Below are positions 55,175-64,000 of a DNA stretch of 64,000 nucleotides, in pieces. Both the position numbers and the translations under genes were made by a program. Below the pieces are notes generated by a model. That model saw only the letters and a list, made by a program, of their open reading frames with translations, was not told the origin of the DNA and ran no database searches. How positions within the stretch are numbered: the stretch's first letter is position 1; each line of letters starts with the position of its first letter. This stretch comes from Dactylis glomerata (taxonomy: Eukaryota; Streptophyta; Magnoliopsida; Poales; Poaceae), in assembly GCA_007115705.1 (NCBI GenBank), contig QXEO01000411.1:2046001-2110000 (forward strand). Direction: 5' to 3'.

Positions 55175-57798
55175 AATTCCTTGTTTTAAAGACTTCTGCT
55201 ATTGATCTTAATGCTTCATTTGAAAATACTTGATTTCCACTTTCTGCGCCTAGCTCAAAGGCGTTAAAGAAAAGCACTCTTGCGAGATAAACCAATGTTT
55301 TCTTTTGAGAACTTTTTATTTTTGTTGAGTCTTGGAAGTTATTACTACTGTAATGACCTCTCCTTATGATTTTTATTTCGTTGTAATGCCAAGAAGAACC
55401 TCTAATTGGAGGAAGGTAAGATTTGGGGAAGTTGCTGTCCTGAAATAGATTTCTGCGCTGTACCGTAAAAATTCATGAAAATTCTTCGAATGTCTTTTTG
55501 ATCTGAGATTTCTTGTGCGCATGCCCCAGGTTGTTGCCTAACTTTCATTAGTTTTGCACTTTTCGATTTGAGCAACAGAAGATCCTCAGAAAAATCAATC
55601 TTTTATCAGCTGTTCTGTTTTGACAGATTTTGCCACTATTTGTGTTTGCCTCTTGATCGCTTTCTTTTTGAGTTCTCTTGATCACAAAACTTTTGAGGAA
55701 GTTGATACAGTAGCTTATGCTTTAATGAGTGCTTTACTTGAGTTGAAACTGAACCAAAAAAGTAGATTTACTATCGTGCTTACACTAATGTTGGTAATAG
55801 AATTGTGTGAAGTTTTGTATTAAGGAAGTTTTCAAGTGTAGGGAAAGGAGAATGATGAGATAAGATGAAGTATGGACAAAAGCTCAAGCTTGGGGATGCC
55901 CATGTCACCCCAAAAAATATCCAGGAGGTACAAGCGTCAAAGCTTGGGGATGCCCCGAGGCACCCCTTCTTCATCGACAAAAATCAGGTCATCTTTCAAA
56001 GACACTATATTTTTATTGCTTCGTATTCTATGCGTTTTTCTTGGAGCGTCTTTACTTTTGCTTTCAATTTTCTTTTGTTTTGTTTGCTGCAATAAATGGT
56101 TGGACCCCAGCATATTTCTTTTGGAGAAGACACACTCCATTTTTTATTGCCAAGAACACTCTAGTTTTCACTCTTTTCGTTCAACGAGTGTTCTCTTTTT
56201 CTAGTACTGCATTTAGCTTTCATTTTTTACCTTGATTTTTGTTCAGAACTTGTTATTTCTTTGCATCAAGGTGTATTTAGACCTCTGGTCTATGTTGGTT
56301 TTCATCTTTAAGAGTTGATTCAAAAAGGTTGATTGGTGTTGGAAAAGAGAAAAAAGTTTCATGCCTATAGTGGTACAAATGGGAGCTTGTTTAGACTATG
56401 GCTTAGACTTTTGCATGTTATGCTTGATGTTATTTTGATAGTATGATTAGTAGTTTTTGCTGTAGCATGACTTGTCTCAAATGACTGAGTTGCTTAATGT
56501 GCCTTTGAAAGAATCATGCATTGTTTTTATTATATGGGAGCATATTATTATGGTTTTCTCCTTTGATGATTTATTTGGGTTGACTTGGTGCATGCTTACA
56601 CCATGTTTGACTTCCAAAAAGTTTCCTCAAGCCTCTATGATCATTTGGTTTTTGACTTGTGATACCACTTTATGCTTTGGTTAATAATATTTTGTCGCTA
56701 TGCATGATTATGGCCATTATTGCTCTCTTAGTTGGTCGCTCCTAATCTTTTGCTAGCCTTCATCTATACTGAGAGGGAATACTTCTCGTGCATCCAACTC
56801 CCAAAAACCAATTTATTCCAAAGATTCCACTATAAACTCCTATGCATGGTATTTGCAAGCCATTCCAAGTAAATTTTCATGTGCTACGTTTCAAAAAAAA
56901 ATTTAAAATACTTCTCATTTTGTGACATTGTTTTCAGCTCATGGGGACGTAGTGGTCGGATTTGCTATCTTCCATATTGTTATATTTCAAAAAATAAAAA
57001 AAATAAAAGAAAAAAAGCAACTCCTTCATGGTATGTGAAAGTTGGTGAGCACCCGATGGGATCGGTTAGCCATGGTTTGTGAAAGGAAAAGTGGGGAGGA
57101 CTGCCAAGCTTTATAAAAGAGCACAAATGTGCCAATCTCTCTCAAAACTTTCTAAGTATGGAAGATAGTAAGAACCCATTACCAGTCGTTAACAAGAACA
57201 ACCACCTCTCAAAACAAATTTTTATCTCTGTTTTATAAATGAAAAGCTCTAGCACATGTTTAATCCCTGCTTTCCCTCTGCGAAGGGCCTTTCTTTTACT
57301 TTTATGTTAAGTCTTCACCTTCTAGCTTTATGCACCGTCTAAGAGAACATAGTTATCATTATGAGTATAATGTGCATGGTCCCAAAATTTATTATTGATT
57401 GATTCATAATTATGGGTTTGCTTGTTCTTAAATTATTTGTATCTAGTCACCCTCTTCAACTTGAAGGTGTCTTATGCATTTATGTTTTGCTACTCCATGA
57501 AGGAAAAGATGAAAACCACTTTGTTATATTTTTCTATATGCTTGAAACACACACTTGACTTTCAATGCATTATTACTCATGATCTTTTGTTTGTGTTACC
57601 TTTCATGTTATAACATGGTTGCTAAGTTTTATTATCAAGATTATGTCTTTTATGCCCATGTTTAGAGTACTTTGATCTCAGCACTCAATGCTTTATATCG
57701 TTTGATCAAGATTGTGTTGGTGCATGTCACCTAAAAAATTATAGTTTTGTTATCACTTACCTACTCGAGGACGAGCATGCATTAAGCTTGGGGATGCT
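55175..57798 (+). mobile_element. Element E non-coding tail and polypurine tract
   Basis: It parallels the tails of A and D (GCGCCTAGCTCAAAGGCG at 55249, TTTTTCTTGGAGCG at 56036) and ends TTAAGCTTGGGGATGCT. Short frames here have counterparts in A that are broken differently, so they are not genes. Confidence 0.8.
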
Positions 57799-59420
57799 TG
57801 ATACGTCTCAAATGTATCTATAATTTTTGATGCTCCATGCTTGTTTATGCACCATTTGCTTTGTGTTTTGTTACACTTCGTGGTGTTTTTATGCATTTTC
57901 TGGAACTAACCTATTAACGAGATGCCACAGTGCCAGTTCCCTATTTTCTGCTGTTTTTGTGTTTCAGAAAAGTTACACAGGAAATATTCTCGAAATTGGA
58001 CGAAACAAAACTCGAAGTTCCTATTTTTCCCGATACGAGATGGAGTCCAAAGCAGAGACGGAGGGGAGCCAGAGGGCGGCCACACTCCCCATGGGTCGGA
58101 CCACCCCCTGGCCGTGCCGGGGCATGGTGTGGACCCCTGGTCCACCTCCTGACATCGCCCTTCCGTCTATATATTCTCCTCGATAAGAAAACCCTAAGGA
58201 CCCGATCAATTTTCTAGAAAACATACTGCAAGCCATCGGTGTCGTCGACGCGAGATCGGGAGGGTCTAGAAGCTCTTCCCGGCACCCTGCCGGAGAGGGA
58301 AATCACCACCGGAGGCCTTCTTCATCACCATGCCTGCCTCCGGAGTGATGTGTGAGTAGTCTACCTTGGACTACGGATCCATAGCAGTAGCTAGATGGAT
58401 GTCTTCTCCTCCATGTGCTTCATGTTTAGATCTTGTGAGCTGCCTATCATGATCACGATCATCGTTACATAATTCTACATGTTGTGTTTTGTTGGGATCC
58501 GATGAATATTGAGTACTATGTCAAGTTGATTTATTGATTTATCATCTCTGTATTGTTTATGATCTTGCATGCTCTCCGTTACTAGTAGATATCTTGGCCG
58601 AGTAGATGCTAGTAACTCCAAGAGGGAGTATTTATGCTTGATAGTGGGTTCATGCCTCTGGTAACTTGGGGGAGTGACAACAACCTCTAAAGTTGTAGAT
58701 GTGTTGTTGCTACTAGGGAGAAAACAACAATCTTATGTCCAAGGACATTCGTATTGTTTACTTTACACACTTTGCTTAAGACGATAATCTGTTGCTTGCA
58801 ACTTAATACCCAATGGTTGTTCGGATGATATCCGGCGGGTGGATTATTAGTCATAGATGAAGTTGGATTATGGTCTATGTATTATGTTGTAATGCCCAAG
58901 TGAATCTCATAGTGATCCTCATGACATGTGCATGCTTTCTTTATTCTGTCAATTGTCCAACTGTAATTTGTTTACCCAGCATATTATTTATCTTTATGGA
59001 GAGACACCTCTAGTGAACTGTGGACCCCGGTCCATTCTTTTACATTCTTATTACCGTTTACTTTTATACACATTATTTACTTTCTCGCAAACAACTATCT
59101 TTTACCACACGATATGTTTAATCCTTTGTTTACGGCAAATCGATGAGATTGACAACCTCACTGTAAGTTGGGGCAAAGTACTTTGGTTGTGTTGTGTGCA
59201 GGTTCCATGTTGCTGCTGGTGCAAAGCTACGCTCCAGATAAGACGCCATATATAAATTGTCTGGAGCAGTCGCCAAAGCAGCTAGCATCAACCTTCGGAA
59301 GTTCGTTCTTTCTCCTACTGGTTCGATAAACCTTGGTTTCATACTGAGGGAAGACTTGCTGTTGTGCTCATCATCCCTTCCTCTTGGGGTTCCCAACTGG
59401 GTGTCTACCACGCACTATCA
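57799..59420 (+). repeat. Element E 3' LTR
   Basis: It starts TGATACGTCTCAAATG and ends GCACTATCA; the inverted repeat is at 58080-58132. It is followed directly by the duplication GTTAG. Confidence 0.9.
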
Positions 59421-59425
59421 GTTAG

Positions 59426-60291
59426 CGCTCTTGAACTGCCCGTAGTGGTAAAAAATAATTCTGATTTAAATAAAAATTGTAGCACGTTCAAGTTAAACTG
59501 CCGCGTTTGGTACGCCTGAACTTATATCACTCACACTCTTGAACTGCCCGTAGTGGTAAAAATTAAATATGATTTAAATAAAAATTCTAGCATGTTTAAG
59601 GTGAACTGTCATGTTTGGTGCACTTGAACTTCCCCCACTCGTGCTCCTAAACTGGCCGTGGTGATAACAATTAAATACTCCCTCCGTCCCAAAATGTAAG
59701 GCGCCTAAGCTTTATCCAAAAGTCAACATCTTCTTTGCAACTTTTTTGTATTAAAAGTTTTCTGAAATTTGTAACTTTTTAAAATTTATTTTAAATATGT
59801 GAAACAATAATTTCGCGGATTTTCCATTTGCGGACAGTATTTTGCTCGGCATTTTCAAATAGTTTATCCAACTGATGCAAATGATATAGCATTGGAAAGC
59901 AATGAATTAGGTGCAACTTTTTTATGTTGATCATATTTACAGAAAAACCGCTCACGAGTGACGTTTTCTAAACTGCTGCATTAGTGCACCTGAACCTGTA
60001 CTTCACTCGTAAGTGCACATGAATTGTTTGTTGTGTGTACTTTTGCTAGAGTATTCAATAAATCATATCTTTATAGAAAAAATTAATAAATTATATGATA
60101 AAAGATGTCTAGATATATTTGGTTCACAAAGCTAAAACATCTTATATTTCTAAACGAAGGGAGTAATATATAATTGGAGTTCTGCTTGGATCGTATTGCT
60201 ACAAGAAATTGCTTTAGGTTACGTCTTACGTGAGGATATGACCGGCGTGTGATCACTAAGGAAGAGCAACTAGAGGCTGTCTAGCGATTTT
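59426..60291. repeat. Right part of the degenerate arrays with Stowaway ends
   Basis: Continues the TGAACT array and one unit of the 177-base array (59740-59930). CTCCCTCCGTCCCAAAATG at 59678 and AACGAAGGGAG ending 60163, both next to TA, are a left and a right Stowaway end. They may belong to two truncated MITEs rather than one 486-base element. No gene. Confidence 0.55.
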
Positions 60292-60606
60292 TTGCTCGAG
60301 GATGTCGGCTATGGTGCCGACCTTTTTCATACCTACTGTAAAGTGGGAGAGAGATCTTGTGCCACGACGCTTGATAATAATAGTTCGATCAACACGGTCG
60401 GCATCGACATGGTGGAGAAGCTAGAGCTTTCAACGACATCGCATCCACGACCCTATTCGCTGATGAGGTGCCACAACAAGCTTGACATCACGCACCAAAC
60501 TATGGTATTGTTTTCCATCGGCAAATTTTCTTGTGAGGTTTTATGTGATGTGATATCGATACCGATGGTTTCATGTTATTTGGTATTGGGAGAGCCATGT
60601 ACGAGG
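60292..60606 (+). pseudogene. Retropepsin-like fragment of a gypsy element
   Basis: The frame reads GERSCATTLDNNSSINTVGI, then DMVEKLELSTTSHPRPYSL, VLFSIGKFSCEVLCDVISI and SCYLVLGEP. The spacing matches the gypsy protease pattern D-S-G-S-x-x-N-V-V, VEKL-L, HP-PY-L, F-IG-Y-D-V-CDVVPM and LLGRPW. The active-site DSGS is DNNS and the GRPW end is GEP, so it is inactive as a protease. About 100 codons remain and nothing else of pol follows. Confidence 0.6.
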
Positions 60607-60947
60607 AGAACAGAGCTGCGTACAACTGTCTCGCTAACACGTACACAATACAGAGAGATAAGGTGTATGTTCTGAGGTCCTTGGACAGAAGACGTTTCGA
60701 GCGCGGTGGAAAGACCGACTTCAGAAGATGCGCCTGTTCATCCTACAGATTACGCTGTTGCTTTGGAAATCGACATTTATAGATGATACTCATGCTCTAG
60801 TCGATGTTACAAGCAGATATGCAAAGTGTTGTGCTGAGACGAACAAGAAAGAAATGAATGAGAGAAGAAGAGCTACACCTGAACATGAATATAATTTCAG
60901 CAGTTTTGGTGGCCTGGCGACACAACACATCAAAGTATTCAAGGATT
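60607..60947 (+). other. Unrecognised sequence after the protease relic
   Basis: A frame from 60728 (MRLFILQITLLLWKSTF) is open to 61156 and runs through the duplicated segment, but shows no domain. It is probably decayed retroelement sequence. Confidence 0.35.
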
Positions 60948-61238
60948 TATATTTTCATGCACATATGGCAGATCAATTTGAAAACCAGAGAAGTCAAAGG
61001 AGGCCTGGTTTCATGTTCTTGTTTCCGCCGCTCAAGAAAATAGCTAAAGAATTCTCACGGTGCATGTTTGTTCAAAAGTTGAGGTTCCTATTTTCCTTGT
61101 GTGATTTGGGATGTGGCCCACCAGTACTAGTCCTTCCTGTACGTCCATTAATATGAGTATCAGGCTGAGATATAAAAGGCCAGATTAGTTGGAGAAGTTT
61201 ACGTTTGTTTCCTTTATTAGAAGATACGTACAAGAAAA
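60948..61238 (+). repeat. Second copy of the 34908-35607 segment, without the MITE
   Basis: It matches 34908-35050 joined to 35444-35607, breaking off at AAAATACTAG. The junction GTTGAGG/TTCCTATTTT near 61078 corresponds to the MITE insertion site. Confidence 0.8.
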
Positions 61239-62131
61239 TACTAGTAAATAGCACGTGCTTTGCACGTTGCGGTACACGTTTGAAAATATATTTCATATTT
61301 ACTTAATATGCCAAGTGTTAATACAATTTTTTTACCAAAATTGGTCACAAAGAGTGAAGAATTTTGGCTTTGAAAAAATAATACACCCTAAGACTATCTA
61401 CGTTATATTTTGTTGACACAACTTCCAAACTCAAAAACATTATCCGATGTCCATTTGTAAATGCAATTCTTTAATAGTTATTAAATTTATGTGACCGGCA
61501 CATTGGCACAGTTAGGTTTTATAGAAATGTTAAATATTTCTTGTATTTGTTAGAATGCAGAGCAAGCTATTTATTAATCCTATCTCATTTTAATATGTTT
61601 CAAAAACATAATTCAACTATTTTTTCATGTTTTTTAGCTCTTGATATTCTTCTTCCATTTTTTGGTTTCCCAAGTTCATTTAAATTATCTGGCTTAAAAA
61701 TCTTTTGTAAATTTATTTAGTTTAATATTAAGTGTCAGTTACTTGCAACATTTTTTTGCTAATTCCTTTATCTATTAACATTACTCTTTTTTTTGGAATA
61801 TATCTATGTACTGTACCCAATTTTTTTTAGCTCACTATGGTTAATTTTCAATCTTATTTTATCCACATTACTTGTATTTTTATCCAACCATTCTTTGTCA
61901 CTTATTTGTTCAGTACATTTTCTTGTTCCACCTTATAAGAATACCTTTGTCAATGGTCGGACTTCTAAATTAAAAATATTATTTTTCAGAAAAAGGTCAG
62001 GCCATTGTAAAAGTAATTAGGCATACAAGAAAGTGTCCAAGCGCACACGTCTCTACATCTCTCTTGTGAAAAGCATGTAGTAAGAAAAATCACCTTTGTA
62101 CTGTCTAGCGCTATGTCGACTCTACCCAATA
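61239..62131. other. AT-rich sequence, no gene
   Basis: It begins with ACTAGTAAATAGCACGTGC and TTTGCACGTTGCGG, an end motif of the type seen at 37064. The remainder is AT-rich with no convincing frame. Confidence 0.4.
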
Positions 62132-63539
62132 AGAGCATCTCTACCTGTGGGCCTAAAATCGCTCCTAAAATGCGACCAGCGCGTTAATTGGGCCCGGGGG
62201 CCAAAATAGGACCGCACCGGCGCCCCCAAAATCAAGCCAGCGCACCCTCGAGCCTAAAAAATAGCCGGCGCCCCCGCGTCGGCCCCTGCGCGGCAGGATG
62301 CTATCGGAGGCGCCGACAGAACGCAGCAACTCGCTACCAACACCCCGGTCCCACGTGTAAGCGAGCGCGGCCGACGATCAGCCTATTTTATGATGACGCG
62401 ACCGCCGTTGGTCTTCGCTTTCATTGCGCTGCGGGTTCCCGAGGCGTCGCGCGGCGCCCGACGGCCACGCGGCGACGCCTGCGCCACCATGAAGGCGCGT
62501 CGGTGGAGCTTCTCCTTCCGCTATAAAAGCCTCCTCTTCCTTCCGGCGTCTCAGTTCTCCCTGCCGCCCAGCATTCCCTCTTCCTCCCCGTCGCCTCACT
62601 TCTCCCCGTCGCACTACCTCCACCAACGCGATGCCGCGCAAAGGTGTCAGCGGTAGCGGCGGCTTCGTCCGGCCGACGAACTTCACCGAGGCCGAGGCGC
62701 GGGTTCTCTGGGAGAACGCGATCCTCATCCCGCCGATGTGGCACCTGCCGCACGGGAGGAACGTGTCGGCGGCGGGCTACGCCGTCCCGCCGATACCGGA
62801 GGGCGCAGAGCTCGAAGCCCTCATCGACCGCCGCTGGTAGATGCTCCCGATCCCCGAGCGGGAGCTGCCGGAGAACGCGCCCCGCCCAGGCATCTGGCTG
62901 CCGCGGCTGCAGCGGGAGCGGCAGGACGAGCTCGCGGAGTTCGCCGGCCCCCACGTCGGCAAGTACAATGTTGTCGGTCGGCGCGTCTGGTGGCAGAACC
63001 GGGACGTCGACGACGTGCTCCAGGAGCACGGCTACGTGTCACCGCCGGCGCGCCGCCCATCTACCAGCGCACGCTCTGCGCCGATGCAGGCGATATCGCG
63101 GAGCTCGTCCTCGGATGGGCATTCGGCGGCGCGCTCCATGTCCTACCCACCACCAGCGCGCAGCACCGGCCGTCATCCGGGATGCCGGTGGGTCTTCATC
63201 GGCGCCTCCCCGCCGTGAGAAGAAGGAGGAGCCGGAGGAGGAGGAGTGGGAGCAGATCCCGCCGTAGCTCCTCGAGGAGACCCGGCCATGGTGGGTCACG
63301 GACCGGGAGATGCTGGTGAAGCTCTCCCGCCACCCCAATGACCCAGAAGACGCGCCCGGCCTGTCAATCGCCGTCGCACACTCGTTGGCCGGTGCTGGAG
63401 GAGCGGCAGGAGGGGCGCCCGACGGCCAGCCGGTCTTCGACATCAGCGACAGCGACAAGGACGTCAAGCCGGACGTGAAGATGGAGGACGGCGGCGCCGA
63501 CAGCAGCTCTGGAGGGCATCGCCGTGGCGGCCGCGGGCG
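62132..63539 (+). mobile_element. Repeat element with decayed ORF, cut by an LTR
   Basis: It starts AGAGCATCTCTACC, close to the AGAGCATCTCCAACAG ends of grass DNA elements, then GC-rich sequence with TATAAAAG at 62521 ahead of the ORF. The right end is replaced by the LTR at 63540. Confidence 0.45.
62631..63539 (+). pseudogene. Decayed ORF of a repeated Triticeae family, function unknown
   Basis: The start ATG at 62631 opens MPRKGVSGSGGFVRPTNFTE, then ARVLWENAILIPPMWHLPHG, a segment I associate with a highly repeated protein family in Triticeae genomes. A TAG at 62838 is followed in frame by NAPRPGIWLPRLQRERQDEL and VWWQNRDVDDVLQEHGY. After a frame change between about 63040 and 63190 come EKKEEPEEEEWEQIPP, a TAG at 63265, and LLEETRPWWVTDREMLVKLS with an acidic tail (FDISDSDKDVKPDVKMED). 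The LTR at 63540 cuts it. No catalytic motif is visible; it may be a transposon-encoded accessory protein. Confidence 0.5.
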
Positions 63540-64000
63540 TGTGACATCCCCGAATTTATCACAAATTCGAAGTGCCCGTTATGCATTCCACCACAATCCC
63601 AGAATCATTGTTGTGATACACATAACGTAGTTGGTAACCAGTTCCATAGACATTACAATACGATGGTTCAAATACAATGGTCATATAGACCAAGTTCATA
63701 TTACAACACAATATAGCAGCGGAAATAACGTCTTCGGGTCCATGCCTTCACCCTACAGGCAATGGCGACTCAGTAGAAGATCTTAGTTCCGAAACTCTTC
63801 TTCATACCCTTCCTCCGGATACTCTTCCCCAAAGTCTGGCCAAGTTGATAGCTAGGGACACAGCCATGAGTACATTGGATGCACTCGCAAACCATCTTCT
63901 AAATGAAATGATGAAATAGATATGCAAGGGTGATATGGTGGACTAAGCCCTAAGTTTAATTGCAAAAGCTAGTTTTATTTCCCAAGAATGTTCATTGGTA
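63540..64000. mobile_element. Start of an LTR, probably gypsy, running out of the window
   Basis: TGTGACATCCCCGAATTTAT opens the sequence abruptly inside the preceding ORF. LTRs starting TGTGAC are known from grass gypsy families, often seen in reverse orientation. ACAAATTCGAAGTGCC and AGCGGAAATAACG words are of that style. The other end, the orientation and the target duplication cannot be seen. Confidence 0.5.

Larger units (their letters stand above)
52839..59420 (+). mobile_element. Element E: complete non-autonomous Athila-type LTR element with a novel ORF
   Basis: LTRs of 1618 and 1622 bases are flanked by the exact duplication GTTAG (52834-52838 and 59421-59425). A perfect tRNA-Asp primer site, one open ORF (54653-55174), a 2.6 kb non-coding tail and a polypurine tract follow in order. 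No Gag, protease, RT or integrase is encoded. LTR, leader and tail are shared with A and D, so it should depend on proteins of an Athila-type partner. Confidence 0.9.

Noticed and set aside
59678..60163. Single 486-base Stowaway element
   Set aside because: The interior contains array units found elsewhere without MITE ends, so two truncated MITEs are more likely.
62644..63267. Ser/Arg-rich 207-codon frame
   Set aside because: Mostly an out-of-frame reading of the GC-rich ORF at 62631; only its last part is in the true frame after a shift.

Overview
The window looks like intergenic DNA of a large grass genome, most likely Triticeae (wheat or barley group). The basis is the long Ty3/gypsy LTRs starting TGATACGTC, primer-binding sites matching plant tRNA-Asp, Stowaway MITEs starting CTCCCTCC, and a fragment of plastid DNA. 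Nothing bacterial is present. Almost all of it is nested transposable elements, and I found no intact autonomous element. The family name Athila comes from the reverse-transcriptase and Gag style; I do not assign named Triticeae families.

Layout. 1-13654: the 3' part of non-autonomous LTR element A, with its 3' LTR split by a full-length but decayed Athila-type gypsy element B (2054-12309: gag, protease, RT, RNase H, integrase and a third ORF). 13655-20700: a probable TIR DNA element split by LTR element C (13853-20126, minus strand, target duplication ACATG), which carries a long unrecognised ORF and no polymerase. 20700-25616: a low-copy stretch with gene-like pieces and an unclassified dispersed repeat. 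25617-34032: element D, related to A, encoding only Gag and protease. 34033-37060: a partial copia-type LTR with a foldback MITE inside a duplicated segment, followed by a mosaic plastid insertion (ndhE, psaJ and rpoC1 pieces). 38591-45520: a TIR-bounded element of 6.9 kb holding a SANT-like exon, an apparently intact three-exon coiled-coil gene, one INO80C-like exon and a FAR1-like fragment. 46482-48069: a PIF/Harbinger-type element with TAA target duplication that carries a GC-rich leader-like sequence. 49800-52838 and 59426-60180: degenerate tandem arrays interrupted by element E (52839-59420, target duplication GTTAG), which is complete and non-autonomous and has one open 173-residue ORF of unknown family in the place of Gag. 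60290-63539: a retropepsin relic and a decayed repeat-associated ORF. 63540-64000: the start of another LTR.

How the parts relate. A, D and E share LTR type, leader, tail and primer type, so they form one non-autonomous group. It would need proteins from an Athila-type element such as B for replication (inference). All of these LTRs, plus a site ahead of B's third ORF, carry the same kind of GC-rich inverted repeat close to the TATA region. The best candidates for something undescribed are the E ORF, the shared promoter hairpin, the gene inside the 38.6-45.5 kb TIR element, and the long ORF of element C.
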